A stretch of 64,000 bases of DNA from JBFWNG01 sp050251195 (GCA_050251195.1 JBFWNG010000004.1:62001-126000); one strand, 5' to 3'; shown: positions 34,076 to 43,060, numbered from the stretch's first letter. The notes: a model not told the origin generated them from the sequence alone. Translations and numbers: made by a program.

Positions 34076-36181
34076 GTGTTAAAAGCATTCATGAAGAGAC
34101 TTTCTCTGACGCAGAAGATTCTCGGGATCTTTGGTCTGTTCCTTATTCCGATGACTTTTCTTTTGTACACTGTGGTGACTGCATACAATGCAAGCATTGA
34201 GTTCAGTGAAAAGGAGTATCTCGGCGACAGATACCTGGTCGAACTTGTCACTTTGTTCGAGCATGTTACCTTCCATAAAGTCGATGCCGACATGCACCTT
34301 AACAAAAAAGCGGACGCTTTAAACAAACTCAGGGCGACCGAGAGCAAAGTTGACGAAGCTATCAAGGAAGTTGAAAAGGTAGATGCAAGGATCGGCGCTG
34401 ACCTGCAATTCACAGATGACGGGCTTGCGAAACGTTCTCGATCGAACAACCGCATCAGCGTTGTAAAGGCTGATTGGGAAAAGTTGAAAGGCGAATGGAA
34501 TAAGCTGTCAGCAACTGAGAGCAATGACCGCCACCAAAATATTATTAACAATATCCGTACAATGATTACCCACGCTGGCGACACGTCCAACCTCATTTTG
34601 GACCCAGACTTGGATTCATACTACCTCATGGATATTGTGTTGTTGGCGTTACCCCAAACTCAGGACCGCATGCAGCAAATCACGCTTTTTATGACCCATG
34701 AGATGGGACAAGAAAGCTTATCCTTCCCCAGTAGGACAAAGGCAGCCTCTCATTACACCATGTTAAAAGAGGCGGACACAGATCGCATAACCGCTGATGC
34801 GCAGACTGTCGTCAACGAAGATCCAAACTTCTACGGTGTGAATCCAAAAATTCAAAAAGAATATCTGGCATTGGTTAACTCCTATGCGGAGCAAGTCGCT
34901 CCGTTTCTGGAAGTTCTCAACATGATGAGTACGGAAGGAAAGATCAACGTGTCGCTGGAGCAGTTCAACAAGATAGCAGAAACATCCATGCGCGGCAGTT
35001 TTCGACTGTGGCACGAGTCAGTGACTATCTTGGACCAACTTCTGCAGACGCGACTTAACGATTATTATAGCATGAAGCGAAGGGCTATCGTTTACTCAGC
35101 GATCATGCTCGTAGCGCTTGTCATGATCGGTCTTGTTACAACCAGCCGAATCAGCAAATCGCTCATCCAGCAAGTTATTGTACTGGAGACTCAATCCCAA
35201 GCTACTCACAAAAATTCCATCAGCATGTCAAAAGCATCGGAGAACTTGTCGACAACAGCAGCCCAACAGGTGGCTTCGATTCAAGAATCTATCGCTGCGG
35301 TTTCCGAAATAGGTAGCACCGTGGCACAAACCGCCAAACAGGCCACGGCCTCACACGAAGTTACCGTCAAGGTTTCTGACAAGACGAAAGAAGGCAACCG
35401 TATTATGGACTCGATGGTTAGGTCCATGGATACGATTGAGCAGGCCAACCTGCAATTGGAAAATTTCTCAGAGATTATTGGCAAGATTCGGGCGAAAACC
35501 AACGTCATCAACGACATCGTTTTCAAAACTCAACTCCTTTCTTTCAACGCTTCCATTGAGGCAGCACGTGCCGGCCAACACGGACGAGGCTTTGCAGTCG
35601 TTGCGGGCGAAGTTGGAAATCTTGCGCAGGTATCGGGTAGTGCGGCAACAGAAATTCGATCTTTGCTGGACGATAGCCAACGCCAGGTATCGGCTTTAGT
35701 CGAAAACACCCGAGCGAGAGTGAAAGAAGGTAAGTCTATTAGCCAAGATGCTCAAACTATCTTTAGCGAAATTGCCCATCAGATCGAAACAATTTCGGAA
35801 CACGTCCAAGACGTCAACGAGGCGAGTAAAGTGCAGAAGATAGGCGTTGATCAAATATCACAAACTATGTTGCAGATGAACGATACAACGCAGTCGAACA
35901 AATCCTCCGCACAGGAAGCCGAGAATCTATCGTATGGACTATTGGAACAAAGCAAGAAGTTGCGAAACGTCGCGTCTTCTCTCAACGCTACGATCCGAGG
36001 TCAGGCTGCAATGCGTCCTGCGATGACAGGCGGCGACATGGCGATGATGGATGGTCAAGAGCAAGGTCATGGTATGAATCGCCCAACCAGCAGTCGATCG
36101 AACGTAAGAAAAATGCCGACAAACCAGGTCCATGAAATTAGACCTAAAAAGCCTAACGGACCAATGCGTAAGACAAGCTAA
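34076..36181 (+). CDS. Methyl-accepting chemotaxis protein
   Basis: A 701-residue chemoreceptor. The GTG at 34076 has AGGAGG five bases upstream and is preferred to the ATG at 34091. Membrane segments lie at about 15-38 and 336-356, with a periplasmic sensor of about 300 residues between them, mostly helical. The signalling hairpin tip is near 482-505 (FKTQLLSFNASIEAARAG, then GRGFAVVAGEVGNLA), which binds CheA and CheW. No clear HAMP domain follows the second membrane segment. The C-terminal 60 residues are disordered and basic, without a CheR-docking pentapeptide. The ligand is unknown. Confidence 0.93.
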   Translation: MLKAFMKRLSLTQKILGIFGLFLIPMTFLLYTVVTAYNASIEFSEKEYLGDRYLVELVTLFEHVTFHKVDADMHLNKKADALNKLRATESKVDEAIKEVEKVDARIGADLQFTDDGLAKRSRSNNRISVVKADWEKLKGEWNKLSATESNDRHQNIINNIRTMITHAGDTSNLILDPDLDSYYLMDIVLLALPQTQDRMQQITLFMTHEMGQESLSFPSRTKAASHYTMLKEADTDRITADAQTVVNEDPNFYGVNPKIQKEYLALVNSYAEQVAPFLEVLNMMSTEGKINVSLEQFNKIAETSMRGSFRLWHESVTILDQLLQTRLNDYYSMKRRAIVYSAIMLVALVMIGLVTTSRISKSLIQQVIVLETQSQATHKNSISMSKASENLSTTAAQQVASIQESIAAVSEIGSTVAQTAKQATASHEVTVKVSDKTKEGNRIMDSMVRSMDTIEQANLQLENFSEIIGKIRAKTNVINDIVFKTQLLSFNASIEAARAGQHGRGFAVVAGEVGNLAQVSGSAATEIRSLLDDSQRQVSALVENTRARVKEGKSISQDAQTIFSEIAHQIETISEHVQDVNEASKVQKIGVDQISQTMLQMNDTTQSNKSSAQEAENLSYGLLEQSKKLRNVASSLNATIRGQAAMRPAMTGGDMAMMDGQEQGHGMNRPTSSRSNVRKMPTNQVHEIRPKKPNGPMRKTS

Positions 36182-36222
36182 TCTTTGGCGTGAAAGCGCT
36201 TACGACGAGACTAGAAAAAATC

Positions 36223-36250
36223 AAGCCCCCTATAAGGGGGCTTTTCTTTT
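36223..36250. terminator. Terminator after the chemoreceptor
   Basis: AAGCCCCC (36223-36230), loop TATAA, GGGGGCTT (36236-36243), then TTCTTTT. An A-rich flank on the other side lets it also end the convergent His-Gly gene. Confidence 0.88.
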
Positions 36251-36265
36251 ACTGGATCGTTCAGG

Positions 36266-36673
36266 TTACGGATTTGCGCTTGCTAGTTCGATCTGCGGCA
36301 TGGGCAATGCTGACTTGGCAGGTAAGGTGTTGGCGTCGAAGTGGTGTCGACCACCGTGTCCGCCGTGGTGTCCGCCGTGTCCGCCGTGTCCACCGTGTCC
36401 ACCGTGTCCACCGTGGCGTCCGTGTCCGCCGTGGCGTCCGTGCCCACCGTGGCGTCCGTGCCCACCGTGGCGTCCGTGCCCACCGTGGCGTCCGTGTCTA
36501 CCGTGCCCGCCGTGACTAAAGAAGTCCGTACGGTCGTTAGAATCTCTCGATTCGGCGACCATCTTTAGATCGTTGATAGGCATCGCATCCTGGGAACTTG
36601 AACGTGCATTTGCATAGCCGAGACTTAGCACTCCGGACAAAGCCGCTAAAGGCACTACTCGCAAAAGATTCAT
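36266..36673 (-). CDS. Exported His-Gly repeat protein
   Basis: The ATG at 36673 follows GGGGG and starts a 135-residue protein with a signal peptide (MNLLRVVPLAALSGVLSLGYANA). Residues 54-111 are almost pure Gly and His with Arg in regular six-residue units (GRHGGH), about 21 His in 58 residues. Such tracts bind nickel, zinc or copper, and could buffer metal in the periplasm or change conformation with pH. The C-terminus (LPAKSALPMPQIELASANP) is ordinary. A plus-strand frame across the same repeat is a shadow: it lacks a signal peptide and a ribosome site. Confidence 0.75.
   Translation of the reverse strand: MNLLRVVPLAALSGVLSLGYANARSSSQDAMPINDLKMVAESRDSNDRTDFFSHGGHGRHGRHGGHGRHGGHGRHGGHGRHGGHGRHGGHGGHGGHGGHGGHHGGHGGRHHFDANTLPAKSALPMPQIELASANP
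36341..36514. repeat. Minisatellite encoding the His-Gly tract
   Basis: Tandem repeats of 9 and 18 bases (CCGTGGCGTCCGTGYCCA on the plus strand) cover about 174 bases. Near-identical units suggest the copy number can change by slippage or recombination while keeping the frame. Confidence 0.85.
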
Positions 36674-36797
36674 ATCATCCCCCTTCTCGTTTTGGCGACT
36701 CTTCGCCATTCGAAGGGAACATACATCGCGCGCCATGGCGATTCAATACGCTACAATGACGTAGGGATGCAAAAAAATTAGTGATCTACATGAGTTT

Positions 36798-36855
36798 GAG
36801 ATCGCTACGCTCAGGATGACGGCGGACCGTCATGTTGAGCGAAGCGAAACATCTC
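36798..36855. repeat. Palindromic repeat downstream of pheT
   Basis: A 58-base imperfect palindrome from GAGATCGCTACGCTCAGG to the inverted end GAGCGAAGCGAAACATCTC, with ATGACGG / CCGTCAT at the centre. It touches the pheT stop, belongs to the family seen at 2149 and 24405, and could also end transcription. Confidence 0.75.
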
Positions 36856-39391
36856 ATCTTTGTTTCACAGCTAATTTCTGCTCAAGCCACGAGAGAAGGT
36901 CGGCAATTTCTTTTTCGACTTCTTTATCCGTGAGAGTTCGATCGACAGACTGGAAGCTGAACGTATACGCCATGCTTTTCTTGCCGGGCTCCATGTTAGA
37001 GCCTTGGTAGACGTCGAAAATCGAGTATCGCTCGAGATTTTTGCGTCCCTTAAACTCACGAATAGCTTTCTCAAAGTCAGCGTGCGTTATGGTATCGTTC
37101 ACAAGAAGCGCAAGGTCTCGAGTAACGGGCGGAAACCTATATTGAGTTGCGTCGAACGCAGGTAAGAGAGCCTTCGCCGACATAATGTTTTCCAGATCGA
37201 GTTCGCAAACAATAGGTTCGTCGCCCAGGTCGTATCCGTATTTCTTGCTCGTTAAAGGATGAAGTTCACCTGCATAACCTAATACCAGATCTCCGTGCTT
37301 AATGACGGCACTTGCGGCGGTGTTGAGCCAAGGATAAGCGTTTGCGGGTGGCGTCACATACACCTCGGCGCGGACGCCAAGCATCTTGAAGATTTCTCCT
37401 AAGATCGATTTCATGTGGTAAAAATTAGCGGGCTGAAGCGGTCTCTGCCAATCCTGTTCTGAGAACGGCTGGTCCAGCACGATACCGATTGTGCGCCTTT
37501 CAAACGGCCGATCGTCTTCGCGAGCCTTTCCTTTAATTTGGCGGCCCATAAGCTTGAGATGAGACCACGTCGAGAACGACGGGTCAAAGGTGTGTTTTTT
37601 CCAGTTGTAAAAGCAGGTTGCGACCTCAAACAGCCGACAACCTTTTTTGCCGTGGAAGCGATTGTTCATCGTCGATTTGAGGAGGTTAATAAGTGTCGTC
37701 GGTATAAGATTGCAAAATTCTTCGCTCAACGGATTGCGAAGTTGTACGCAAGCATTCCAAGGGTGAGTTTTGCCGAGGTTGAGGGTCGTCAGATCCGTTT
37801 GGCTCACAAACGGAAAGCTTATTATTTCTGTCAAACCGGCATGCGCAGCGATCTGTCGCACGTCTTCTTCGAATTCGATATAGGGGTCTTCCCGATCAGA
37901 GGATGCAATCTCCATCGCGGGAATGCTAGTTGGGATAGCGTCATAGCCCTCGAGGCGGCCAATCTCTTCGATAAGATCTATTTCGCGCTCGATATCCTGA
38001 CGCCACGAAGGCACTTCGAAGAGCATCCGAACTTGTGTGCTGTCGAGCAGCTTAATTCCAATCGACTCTAGGCGATCGACGCATTTTTTTTGAGTTAAGG
38101 TCGACAGACCTAAGATCTCACGGGCCCTTTCGAGTCTGAGTGCGACGCGGGCAAGGGTAGGGCGGCTGAGGTATTCGTCCACAGGCTGACCCGAGATGAT
38201 AGGAGGAGGACCGTTAAAGCCAATCTCTTGCTGACCGAGCGCAATGATTTCCGCAACCCTATACACATAGTCCTGCATGCCCGTGACATCGATGCCACGC
38301 TCAAACCTATGAGACGCTTCCGTGTGGAGAGCAAACTTCTTGGAAGTCTTTCGAACAAGAGTCGGATTAAAGTGTGCGGCCTCCACGATGATAGAAGCTG
38401 TGTCGTCCTTAATTTCGCTGTCTGCCCCGCCCATGACGCCGGCAAGACCAATCGGCTTTGTCCCGTCCGTGATCACGAGATCTTGGCCGTCTAGGACGCG
38501 TATCTGTTCGTCAAGCGTCTGGAGCTTCTCGCCTTGTTGAGCGCGACGGACAAAGATCTCTTTGTCTTTGAGAAATCTCTCGTCATAAGCATGAATTGGA
38601 TGACCATACTCCAGCATAACAAAGTTCGTTGCGTCAACGATGAGGTTGATGGGACGAACGCCCGAGAGGCGCAAACCTTGCTTGAGCCAATAAGGTGAAT
38701 TCAACGGGCGTACGTTTTCAACCTTAAGCGCGGTAAACCGGCTACAGTCCTCTTTGTCGTCGATACGCACTTTCAGTGATTCTGCCGTCGGTTTGCCAAA
38801 CGATCCGCCGAGCGTAGGTTTAGGGAGGTTGAGAGGCAATCCCAAAGACGCGCTGAGTTCGCGCGCGATGCCGATGTAGCTGAGGCAATCGGATCGGTTG
38901 GGCGTGAGGCTCAACGTCAGAACAGTGTCGTTGAGATGCAGGGCTGTTTTTGCGTCCGCTCCGGCTGTTTTCGTTGAAAGCTCTATGATGCCTTCATGGT
39001 TGTCAGAGATTTCGAGTTCTTTCTCGCTGCATAACATACCCTGGGACGGTTCGCCTCGAATCGTGGACGCCTTGATTTTGAAATTACCCGGAAGCTCCGA
39101 ACCTTCCAAAGCCACGGCGACGAAAATACCTTCACGCGCATTCGGCGCTCCGCAGACGATGTTGAGCGGATCGCCGCGACCAACATCCACGGTGCAAACA
39201 CGCAGTTTGTCGGCGTTTGGATGCTGTTTCGCCGTCAGCACCTTGCCGACGAGCAATTCGCCTTTAACGGGTTCTGTTTTTTCGATTTTCTCGACTTCAA
39301 TTCCAACACGCGTCAAGCTGTCCGCGATTTTCGTTGGGTCGATTCCCGCAATGTCCACATATTTGCTAAGCCAATTTAATGATATGAGCAT
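36854..39391 (-). CDS. pheT: Phenylalanyl-tRNA synthetase beta subunit
   Basis: Beta subunit of the (alpha-beta)2 enzyme that charges tRNA-Phe. It is 845 residues, somewhat longer than the usual 790-800. The N-terminal tRNA-binding EMAP-like domain (GELLVGKVLTAKQHPNADKL, near 45-65), the B3/B4 editing region (about 210-370), the B5 domain, the catalytic-like core and the C-terminal FDX-ACB anticodon-binding domain (YRFPPVTRDLALLVND near 745) appear in order. It follows pheS by 18 bases. The extra length seems to be in the core region around 600-660. Confidence 0.95.
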   Translation of the reverse strand: MLISLNWLSKYVDIAGIDPTKIADSLTRVGIEVEKIEKTEPVKGELLVGKVLTAKQHPNADKLRVCTVDVGRGDPLNIVCGAPNAREGIFVAVALEGSELPGNFKIKASTIRGEPSQGMLCSEKELEISDNHEGIIELSTKTAGADAKTALHLNDTVLTLSLTPNRSDCLSYIGIARELSASLGLPLNLPKPTLGGSFGKPTAESLKVRIDDKEDCSRFTALKVENVRPLNSPYWLKQGLRLSGVRPINLIVDATNFVMLEYGHPIHAYDERFLKDKEIFVRRAQQGEKLQTLDEQIRVLDGQDLVITDGTKPIGLAGVMGGADSEIKDDTASIIVEAAHFNPTLVRKTSKKFALHTEASHRFERGIDVTGMQDYVYRVAEIIALGQQEIGFNGPPPIISGQPVDEYLSRPTLARVALRLERAREILGLSTLTQKKCVDRLESIGIKLLDSTQVRMLFEVPSWRQDIEREIDLIEEIGRLEGYDAIPTSIPAMEIASSDREDPYIEFEEDVRQIAAHAGLTEIISFPFVSQTDLTTLNLGKTHPWNACVQLRNPLSEEFCNLIPTTLINLLKSTMNNRFHGKKGCRLFEVATCFYNWKKHTFDPSFSTWSHLKLMGRQIKGKAREDDRPFERRTIGIVLDQPFSEQDWQRPLQPANFYHMKSILGEIFKMLGVRAEVYVTPPANAYPWLNTAASAVIKHGDLVLGYAGELHPLTSKKYGYDLGDEPIVCELDLENIMSAKALLPAFDATQYRFPPVTRDLALLVNDTITHADFEKAIREFKGRKNLERYSIFDVYQGSNMEPGKKSMAYTFSFQSVDRTLTDKEVEKEIADLLSWLEQKLAVKQR

Positions 39392-39409
39392 CCAAGTCCT
39401 CGAAACTTT

Positions 39410-40462
39410 CTATGGATAGACGGGAAATTGGTTCAAGAAGTTGTAGTTGCCGTCGAAGAGTTGTCTCAAATCGTTGAGACTATATTTGAGCATGGCCATT
39501 CGGTCGATGCCAAATCCGAAAGCGAATCCGAGATAGGCTTCGCTGTCGAGACCGATGTTTTCAAGAACGTTGGGATGTATCATTCCCAAACCCCCGATTT
39601 CCAGCCAACCGGTCTTCTTGCAGATTTGGCAGCCCTTGCCGCGGCATTTTACGCATTGAAGATCCACCTCGCCGCCTGGCTCGACAAACGGGAAGAAACT
39701 GGGGCGGAGTCGAGTCGATAGGTCGTCGCCGTAGATTGCTTTGAGGAATCTGTCGATAACGCCTTTCATATGCGCCATGGAAATATGTTGATCGATGACG
39801 AAACCTTCTATCTGATGAAACATGGGCGTATGCGTGATGTCGGAATCGCAGCGATAAACCCTGCCCAAAGAAACGACGCGCATCGGCGGTTTCGAGTTGA
39901 GCATCGCATGAATTTGAATATTTGACGTGTGCGTGCGAAGAATCGTCTTCTCGTAGTCCTTAACGAAAAAAGTATCTTGCATATCGCGCGCGGGATGATC
40001 GTCCTTAAAGTTTAGGGCGCTGAAGTTGTAAAAGTCGAGATCCACTTCGGGGCCGTCCCAGATACGAAAGCCAAGACGTCGGAATTCTTTGACCAACACC
40101 TTGCGCATCAAAGAAACGGGATGAAGGCTTCCTCCGCCAGAGTGCGCTGTGGTAGGCAAGGACGCGTCAATAGGTTTGGCGCTAAGCTTGAGTTCGAGAG
40201 CTCGCTGCTCCGCTTTTTCTCGCAAAGAGTTAATCGATTCTTCAATGAAGGCGCGAAGCTCGTTGACCGCTTTGCCGTACGCCGGGCGTTCTTCTTTCGG
40301 CACGTTCTTGAGACTGTCGAGCAGAACCTGCACTTCACCCTTGCGTCCCAAAAAGCTCACCCTCAACTCGTCCACGGCTTTGAGGTCCAGGGCATTGCCG
40401 ATCTCTTTTATCTTTTTGAGAAAACTTTCTTTAACTGCGGTTGTGGAGTCAGGTTGGCTCAT
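39410..40462 (-). CDS. pheS: Phenylalanyl-tRNA synthetase alpha subunit
   Basis: Catalytic subunit, 350 residues from the ATG at 40462; a further upstream start would overlap aspC. The N-terminal coiled-coil (about 10-90) is followed by the class II core: motif 2 region RTHTSNIQIHAML, the EGFVIDQHISMAHMKG segment and motif 3 FAFGFGIDRMAML. A Cys-rich insert, QCVKCRGKGCQICKKTGW, near 285 has four Cys and could bind zinc; such an insert occurs in some but not all PheS. Gene order aspC-pheS-pheT, without infC-rplT upstream, is unusual. Confidence 0.95.
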   Translation of the reverse strand: MSQPDSTTAVKESFLKKIKEIGNALDLKAVDELRVSFLGRKGEVQVLLDSLKNVPKEERPAYGKAVNELRAFIEESINSLREKAEQRALELKLSAKPIDASLPTTAHSGGGSLHPVSLMRKVLVKEFRRLGFRIWDGPEVDLDFYNFSALNFKDDHPARDMQDTFFVKDYEKTILRTHTSNIQIHAMLNSKPPMRVVSLGRVYRCDSDITHTPMFHQIEGFVIDQHISMAHMKGVIDRFLKAIYGDDLSTRLRPSFFPFVEPGGEVDLQCVKCRGKGCQICKKTGWLEIGGLGMIHPNVLENIGLDSEAYLGFAFGFGIDRMAMLKYSLNDLRQLFDGNYNFLNQFPVYP

Positions 40463-40475
40463 TGTCGTTCCGTCT

Positions 40476-41651
40476 TTATGCGTTGCAAGCTGCTTTAAGT
40501 TCCATGATCCCTTTGCGCAGATCGGTTTCACTCACCGTATAACTCAGTCTGAGAAATCCGGGGCAGCCGAATGCCTCGCCAGGAACCATGGCAACCTTGT
40601 GCTTTTCGAGGAGCATCTTGCCGAAGGTCATGGATGACGGGTATTTATCGCGTTGCTTGTCAAGAATCGCGCGAATATCGATAAAGATATAGAACGCGCC
40701 TTGAGGATAGATGAAGCGAACATCACGAATACCGTTCAATAGTTCAAGTGCGATATCTCGGCGCTTGCGAAGTCCAGCCCACTCTTTCGCCAAAAGTTCG
40801 GGGCCGTGCGCTAACGCGGTTTGAGCCGCGTGATCGATGAACCCTGGTATGCAAGTTGATGAATGCGATATCAAGGTCTTAACGGCGTCGGCAAGGGGTT
40901 TAGGTGCTGCCAGATAGCCGACGCGGAAGCCTGTCATGGCGTAACCTTTCGAACAGCCGTTCACGACTACAAGCCTTTCCATAAGATTCGGATCGGATTC
41001 GATGATCGAATGGTACGCTTCGTCAAACGAGAGGTATTCGTAAATTTCGTCGGAGATAATGTAGCAATCTGTTTTCTTGAGCATCTGCGCAAGTTTTTGC
41101 CACATGTTTTGCTTCATGATGTAACCCGCGGGGTTGTTCGGCGAGTTGAACACGATGGCTTTGGTTTTGGGCGTTATGGCGCGAGCGATCGCCTCGACGT
41201 CGATCGGATTTTCGAGTCCGGCAAACGGAATAACGACGGGTACGCCGCCAGCGACTTTGACTTGTTCGCTGTAACTTACCCAATAAGGTGCTGGGAGGAT
41301 GACCTCGTCGCCTTCGTTGAGCATGGCCATGAACATATGATAAAGGACTTCTTTTGCTCCGGTTCCCACGACGATGTTCTCAGGTTTAAAGGAAAGTTTG
41401 TTTTCCTTAAGAAGCTTTTGACAAATAGCGGTTCGCAATTCCAGACTTCCGCCCGATGCCCCGTATTTCGTTTGCCCTTTCTTCAAGCCCGCTATAGCCG
41501 CTTGGATGATGACGTCAGGAGTGTCAAAATCCGGTTCTCCTACCGCGAAATTAACAACTTGTTCCCCGCGCTTCTTCAGCTGCTGAGCTAAAGAATTTAA
41601 CTCGATCGTGGGAGAAGGACTAAGAAGAGAAATTCGTTGTGCAACGTCCAT
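40476..41651 (-). CDS. aspC: Aspartate aminotransferase, class I
   Basis: A PLP aminotransferase (391 residues) that interconverts aspartate/oxaloacetate with glutamate/2-oxoglutarate. The PLP Lys is in NGCSKGYAMTGFRVGY (near 233). Other marks are NFAVGEPDFDTPD (about 35), NSPNNPAG (about 170) and the final substrate Arg in FLRLSYTVSE. The ATG at 41651 has AAGGA nine bases upstream; one at 41660 would have none. It is 13 bases before pheS and about 75 bases after the 6S RNA, which may be co-transcribed. Confidence 0.92.
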   Translation of the reverse strand: MDVAQRISLLSPSPTIELNSLAQQLKKRGEQVVNFAVGEPDFDTPDVIIQAAIAGLKKGQTKYGASGGSLELRTAICQKLLKENKLSFKPENIVVGTGAKEVLYHMFMAMLNEGDEVILPAPYWVSYSEQVKVAGGVPVVIPFAGLENPIDVEAIARAITPKTKAIVFNSPNNPAGYIMKQNMWQKLAQMLKKTDCYIISDEIYEYLSFDEAYHSIIESDPNLMERLVVVNGCSKGYAMTGFRVGYLAAPKPLADAVKTLISHSSTCIPGFIDHAAQTALAHGPELLAKEWAGLRKRRDIALELLNGIRDVRFIYPQGAFYIFIDIRAILDKQRDKYPSSMTFGKMLLEKHKVAMVPGEAFGCPGFLRLSYTVSETDLRKGIMELKAACNA

Positions 41652-41724
41652 ACGCAACATTCCTTAAACTTTTACTTTGATTACCATAAGAAGAGAATTT
41701 GGGAAAGCGGGATCATGAGGGGAA

Positions 41725-41914
41725 GGGTCGATCCCGTAAACGGTCTTTTTAATCAGCAAGGGAACCCACCACTCTCTAGGTGGGTGCCTTCCCAAGCGCT
41801 TTAGGCTTCCTCTTACATCAGAGAGGCTTGCTCACCACGTTTGGATCCGGGCTCCCTTGAATTTAAGCATCGGTTCGCCTGCATTTTTTAAACAGTGCCT
41901 ACAAGATCCGACCC
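41725..41914 (-). ncRNA. ssrS: 6S RNA
   Basis: About 190 bases on the minus strand fold as 6S RNA, which binds the housekeeping RNA polymerase and dampens transcription in stationary phase. The ends pair: GGGTCGGATC (41914-41905) with GATCGACCC (41733-41725). The 3' side of the central bubble reads GTGGTGAGCAAGCC and then AAGAGGAAGCCTAAAGCG, closely like the E. coli GGTGAGCATGC and GAGAAGCCTTAAAAC. An inner hairpin ACCCACC / GGTGGGT follows. TATACT (41926-41921) places a start at about 41914. It lies upstream of aspC. No clear terminator follows. Identified by eye, not by a covariance model. Confidence 0.85.
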
Positions 41915-41920
41915 AAACCA

Positions 41921-41926
41921 AGTATA
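41921..41926 (-). promoter_or_regulatory. -10 element of the 6S RNA gene
   Basis: TATACT on the minus strand, seven bases before the predicted 6S 5' end. The -35 is poor (ATGGAG at 17 bases). Confidence 0.5.
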
Positions 41927-42021
41927 GCACAAAACCGCGTGGACTCCATCACTTGTATGGGATATTAACGCTGTTACACATTGGGTGGATTTCCCAATAA
42001 AAAAAAGTAGATGAGAGTTTT

Positions 42022-42906
42022 TTGGAACAATCCAGAGCAAAATTATTTATTGTTGCGACGCCGCTCGGAAATTTGGACGATCTCAGCAGCAGAGCGATTA
42101 AGGTCTTGACAGACGCGGATTTGATCGCAGCGGAAGACACGCGAAGGACGCGTCAACTTCTGAACAAGTTTAACATCAAGACGGATCTCACCAGCTACTA
42201 TGATCAAATCGAAAAGGGCAAAGCCTCGCATCTTATTAGCAAGATTCTAGACGGCGGCTTAAACGTTGCTCTCGTGAGCGATGGCGGGACCCCTTGTATC
42301 TCGGATCCCGGGTATCAGCTTGTTAAGTTGGCGCACGAGCGTGGCGTTCCGGTTGTGCCTATCCCAGGTCCTTCGGCGGTCGCGACCATTGCGAGCGTTT
42401 CGGGACTGCCGACCGATCGTTTTTTGTTTGTGGGATTTTTGCCGACAAAAGCTTCGCATCTGGAAGAGGAAATGAGGTCTTGGAGCGGGTTTGTGCAGAA
42501 CGTTGTTTTCTATGAATCGCCGCACCGGATCGAGAACACGTTGGACAAGCTTGCTGAGATTTACCCCGATGCGTGGGTGACGGTGGGCCGGGAATTGACG
42601 AAGCTTCATGAAGAGATCGCAAGTTTTCCGCTCGCGGATATGAAAACGTGGTTGGCGGGTCGAGCGAGCGAGAAGGGCGAGTTTAGCGTCTACGCGAGTT
42701 TGAATTGGAAAAAATCGGACGCCTACCGCAAGGATCTTAGCGAAGAGGAGATTCGGGAGATCGCACGCAAGGAATTCCGAGACGGCCGGACGTTGAAGGA
42801 GCTCTTGCAGTGGCTTAGAATGAGTTCTTTGCCAAAGGCCGTTGTTTATAAGTTGTTGCTAGGCGTAAAGGCGGAATTGGAAAAAGAGGAGGATAACTTT
42901 GAATGA
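42022..42906 (+). CDS. rsmI: 16S rRNA 2'-O-methyltransferase RsmI
   Basis: Methylates the ribose of C1402 in 16S rRNA with SAM. The 294 residues carry the family pattern: FIVATPLGNLDDLSSRAI at the N-terminus, AAEDTRRTRQLLN, ALVSDGGTPCISDPGYQLV (near 90) and PIPGPSAVATIASVSGLP. The start is TTG at 42022 with a GAGAG site; no ATG lies near. Its last codons overlap the small membrane protein gene by eight bases. Confidence 0.95.
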   Translation: MEQSRAKLFIVATPLGNLDDLSSRAIKVLTDADLIAAEDTRRTRQLLNKFNIKTDLTSYYDQIEKGKASHLISKILDGGLNVALVSDGGTPCISDPGYQLVKLAHERGVPVVPIPGPSAVATIASVSGLPTDRFLFVGFLPTKASHLEEEMRSWSGFVQNVVFYESPHRIENTLDKLAEIYPDAWVTVGRELTKLHEEIASFPLADMKTWLAGRASEKGEFSVYASLNWKKSDAYRKDLSEEEIREIARKEFRDGRTLKELLQWLRMSSLPKAVVYKLLLGVKAELEKEEDNFE

Positions 42907-43060
42907 TCAACGCCAACAATCGATTGGGAAATTCGTCGTTGTTTTTATTTTGGGAATGGCGGTCGCCTCTGCGGTTATTTTTGCTCAGATAAAGGGACAG
43001 TACGAAGCCAGGAAGCAGGAAACAAAAAAGACGGAGGCGCCGAGCGGTGGCCAAGATTGA
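42899..43060 (+). CDS. Small single-span membrane protein (53 aa)
   Basis: A short gene starting at TTG with GAGGAGG six bases upstream, the best ribosome site in this operon. It encodes 53 residues: a polar start (NDQRQQSIGK), one membrane segment (about 12-30, FVVVFILGMAVASAVIFA) and a charged, Lys/Glu-rich tail. It overlaps rsmI by 8 bases and the GNAT gene by 14, so translation is probably coupled. No family recognised. Confidence 0.65.
   Translation: MNDQRQQSIGKFVVVFILGMAVASAVIFAQIKGQYEARKQETKKTEAPSGGQD

Noticed and set aside
36341..36514. Possible CRISPR array
   Set aside because: Units of 9-18 bases are contiguous without unique spacers and lie in a coding frame.
36132..36568. Plus-strand ORFs across the repeat (Pro/Cys-rich and Val/Ser/Thr-rich products)
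   Set aside because: They are translations of the minisatellite on the wrong strand, with no ribosome site or signal; the minus-strand frame has both.
41927..42021. Hairpin ATTGGG / CCCAAT before rsmI as a terminator
   Set aside because: It is followed by an A-run, not T, on the relevant strand, and the stem is only six bases.
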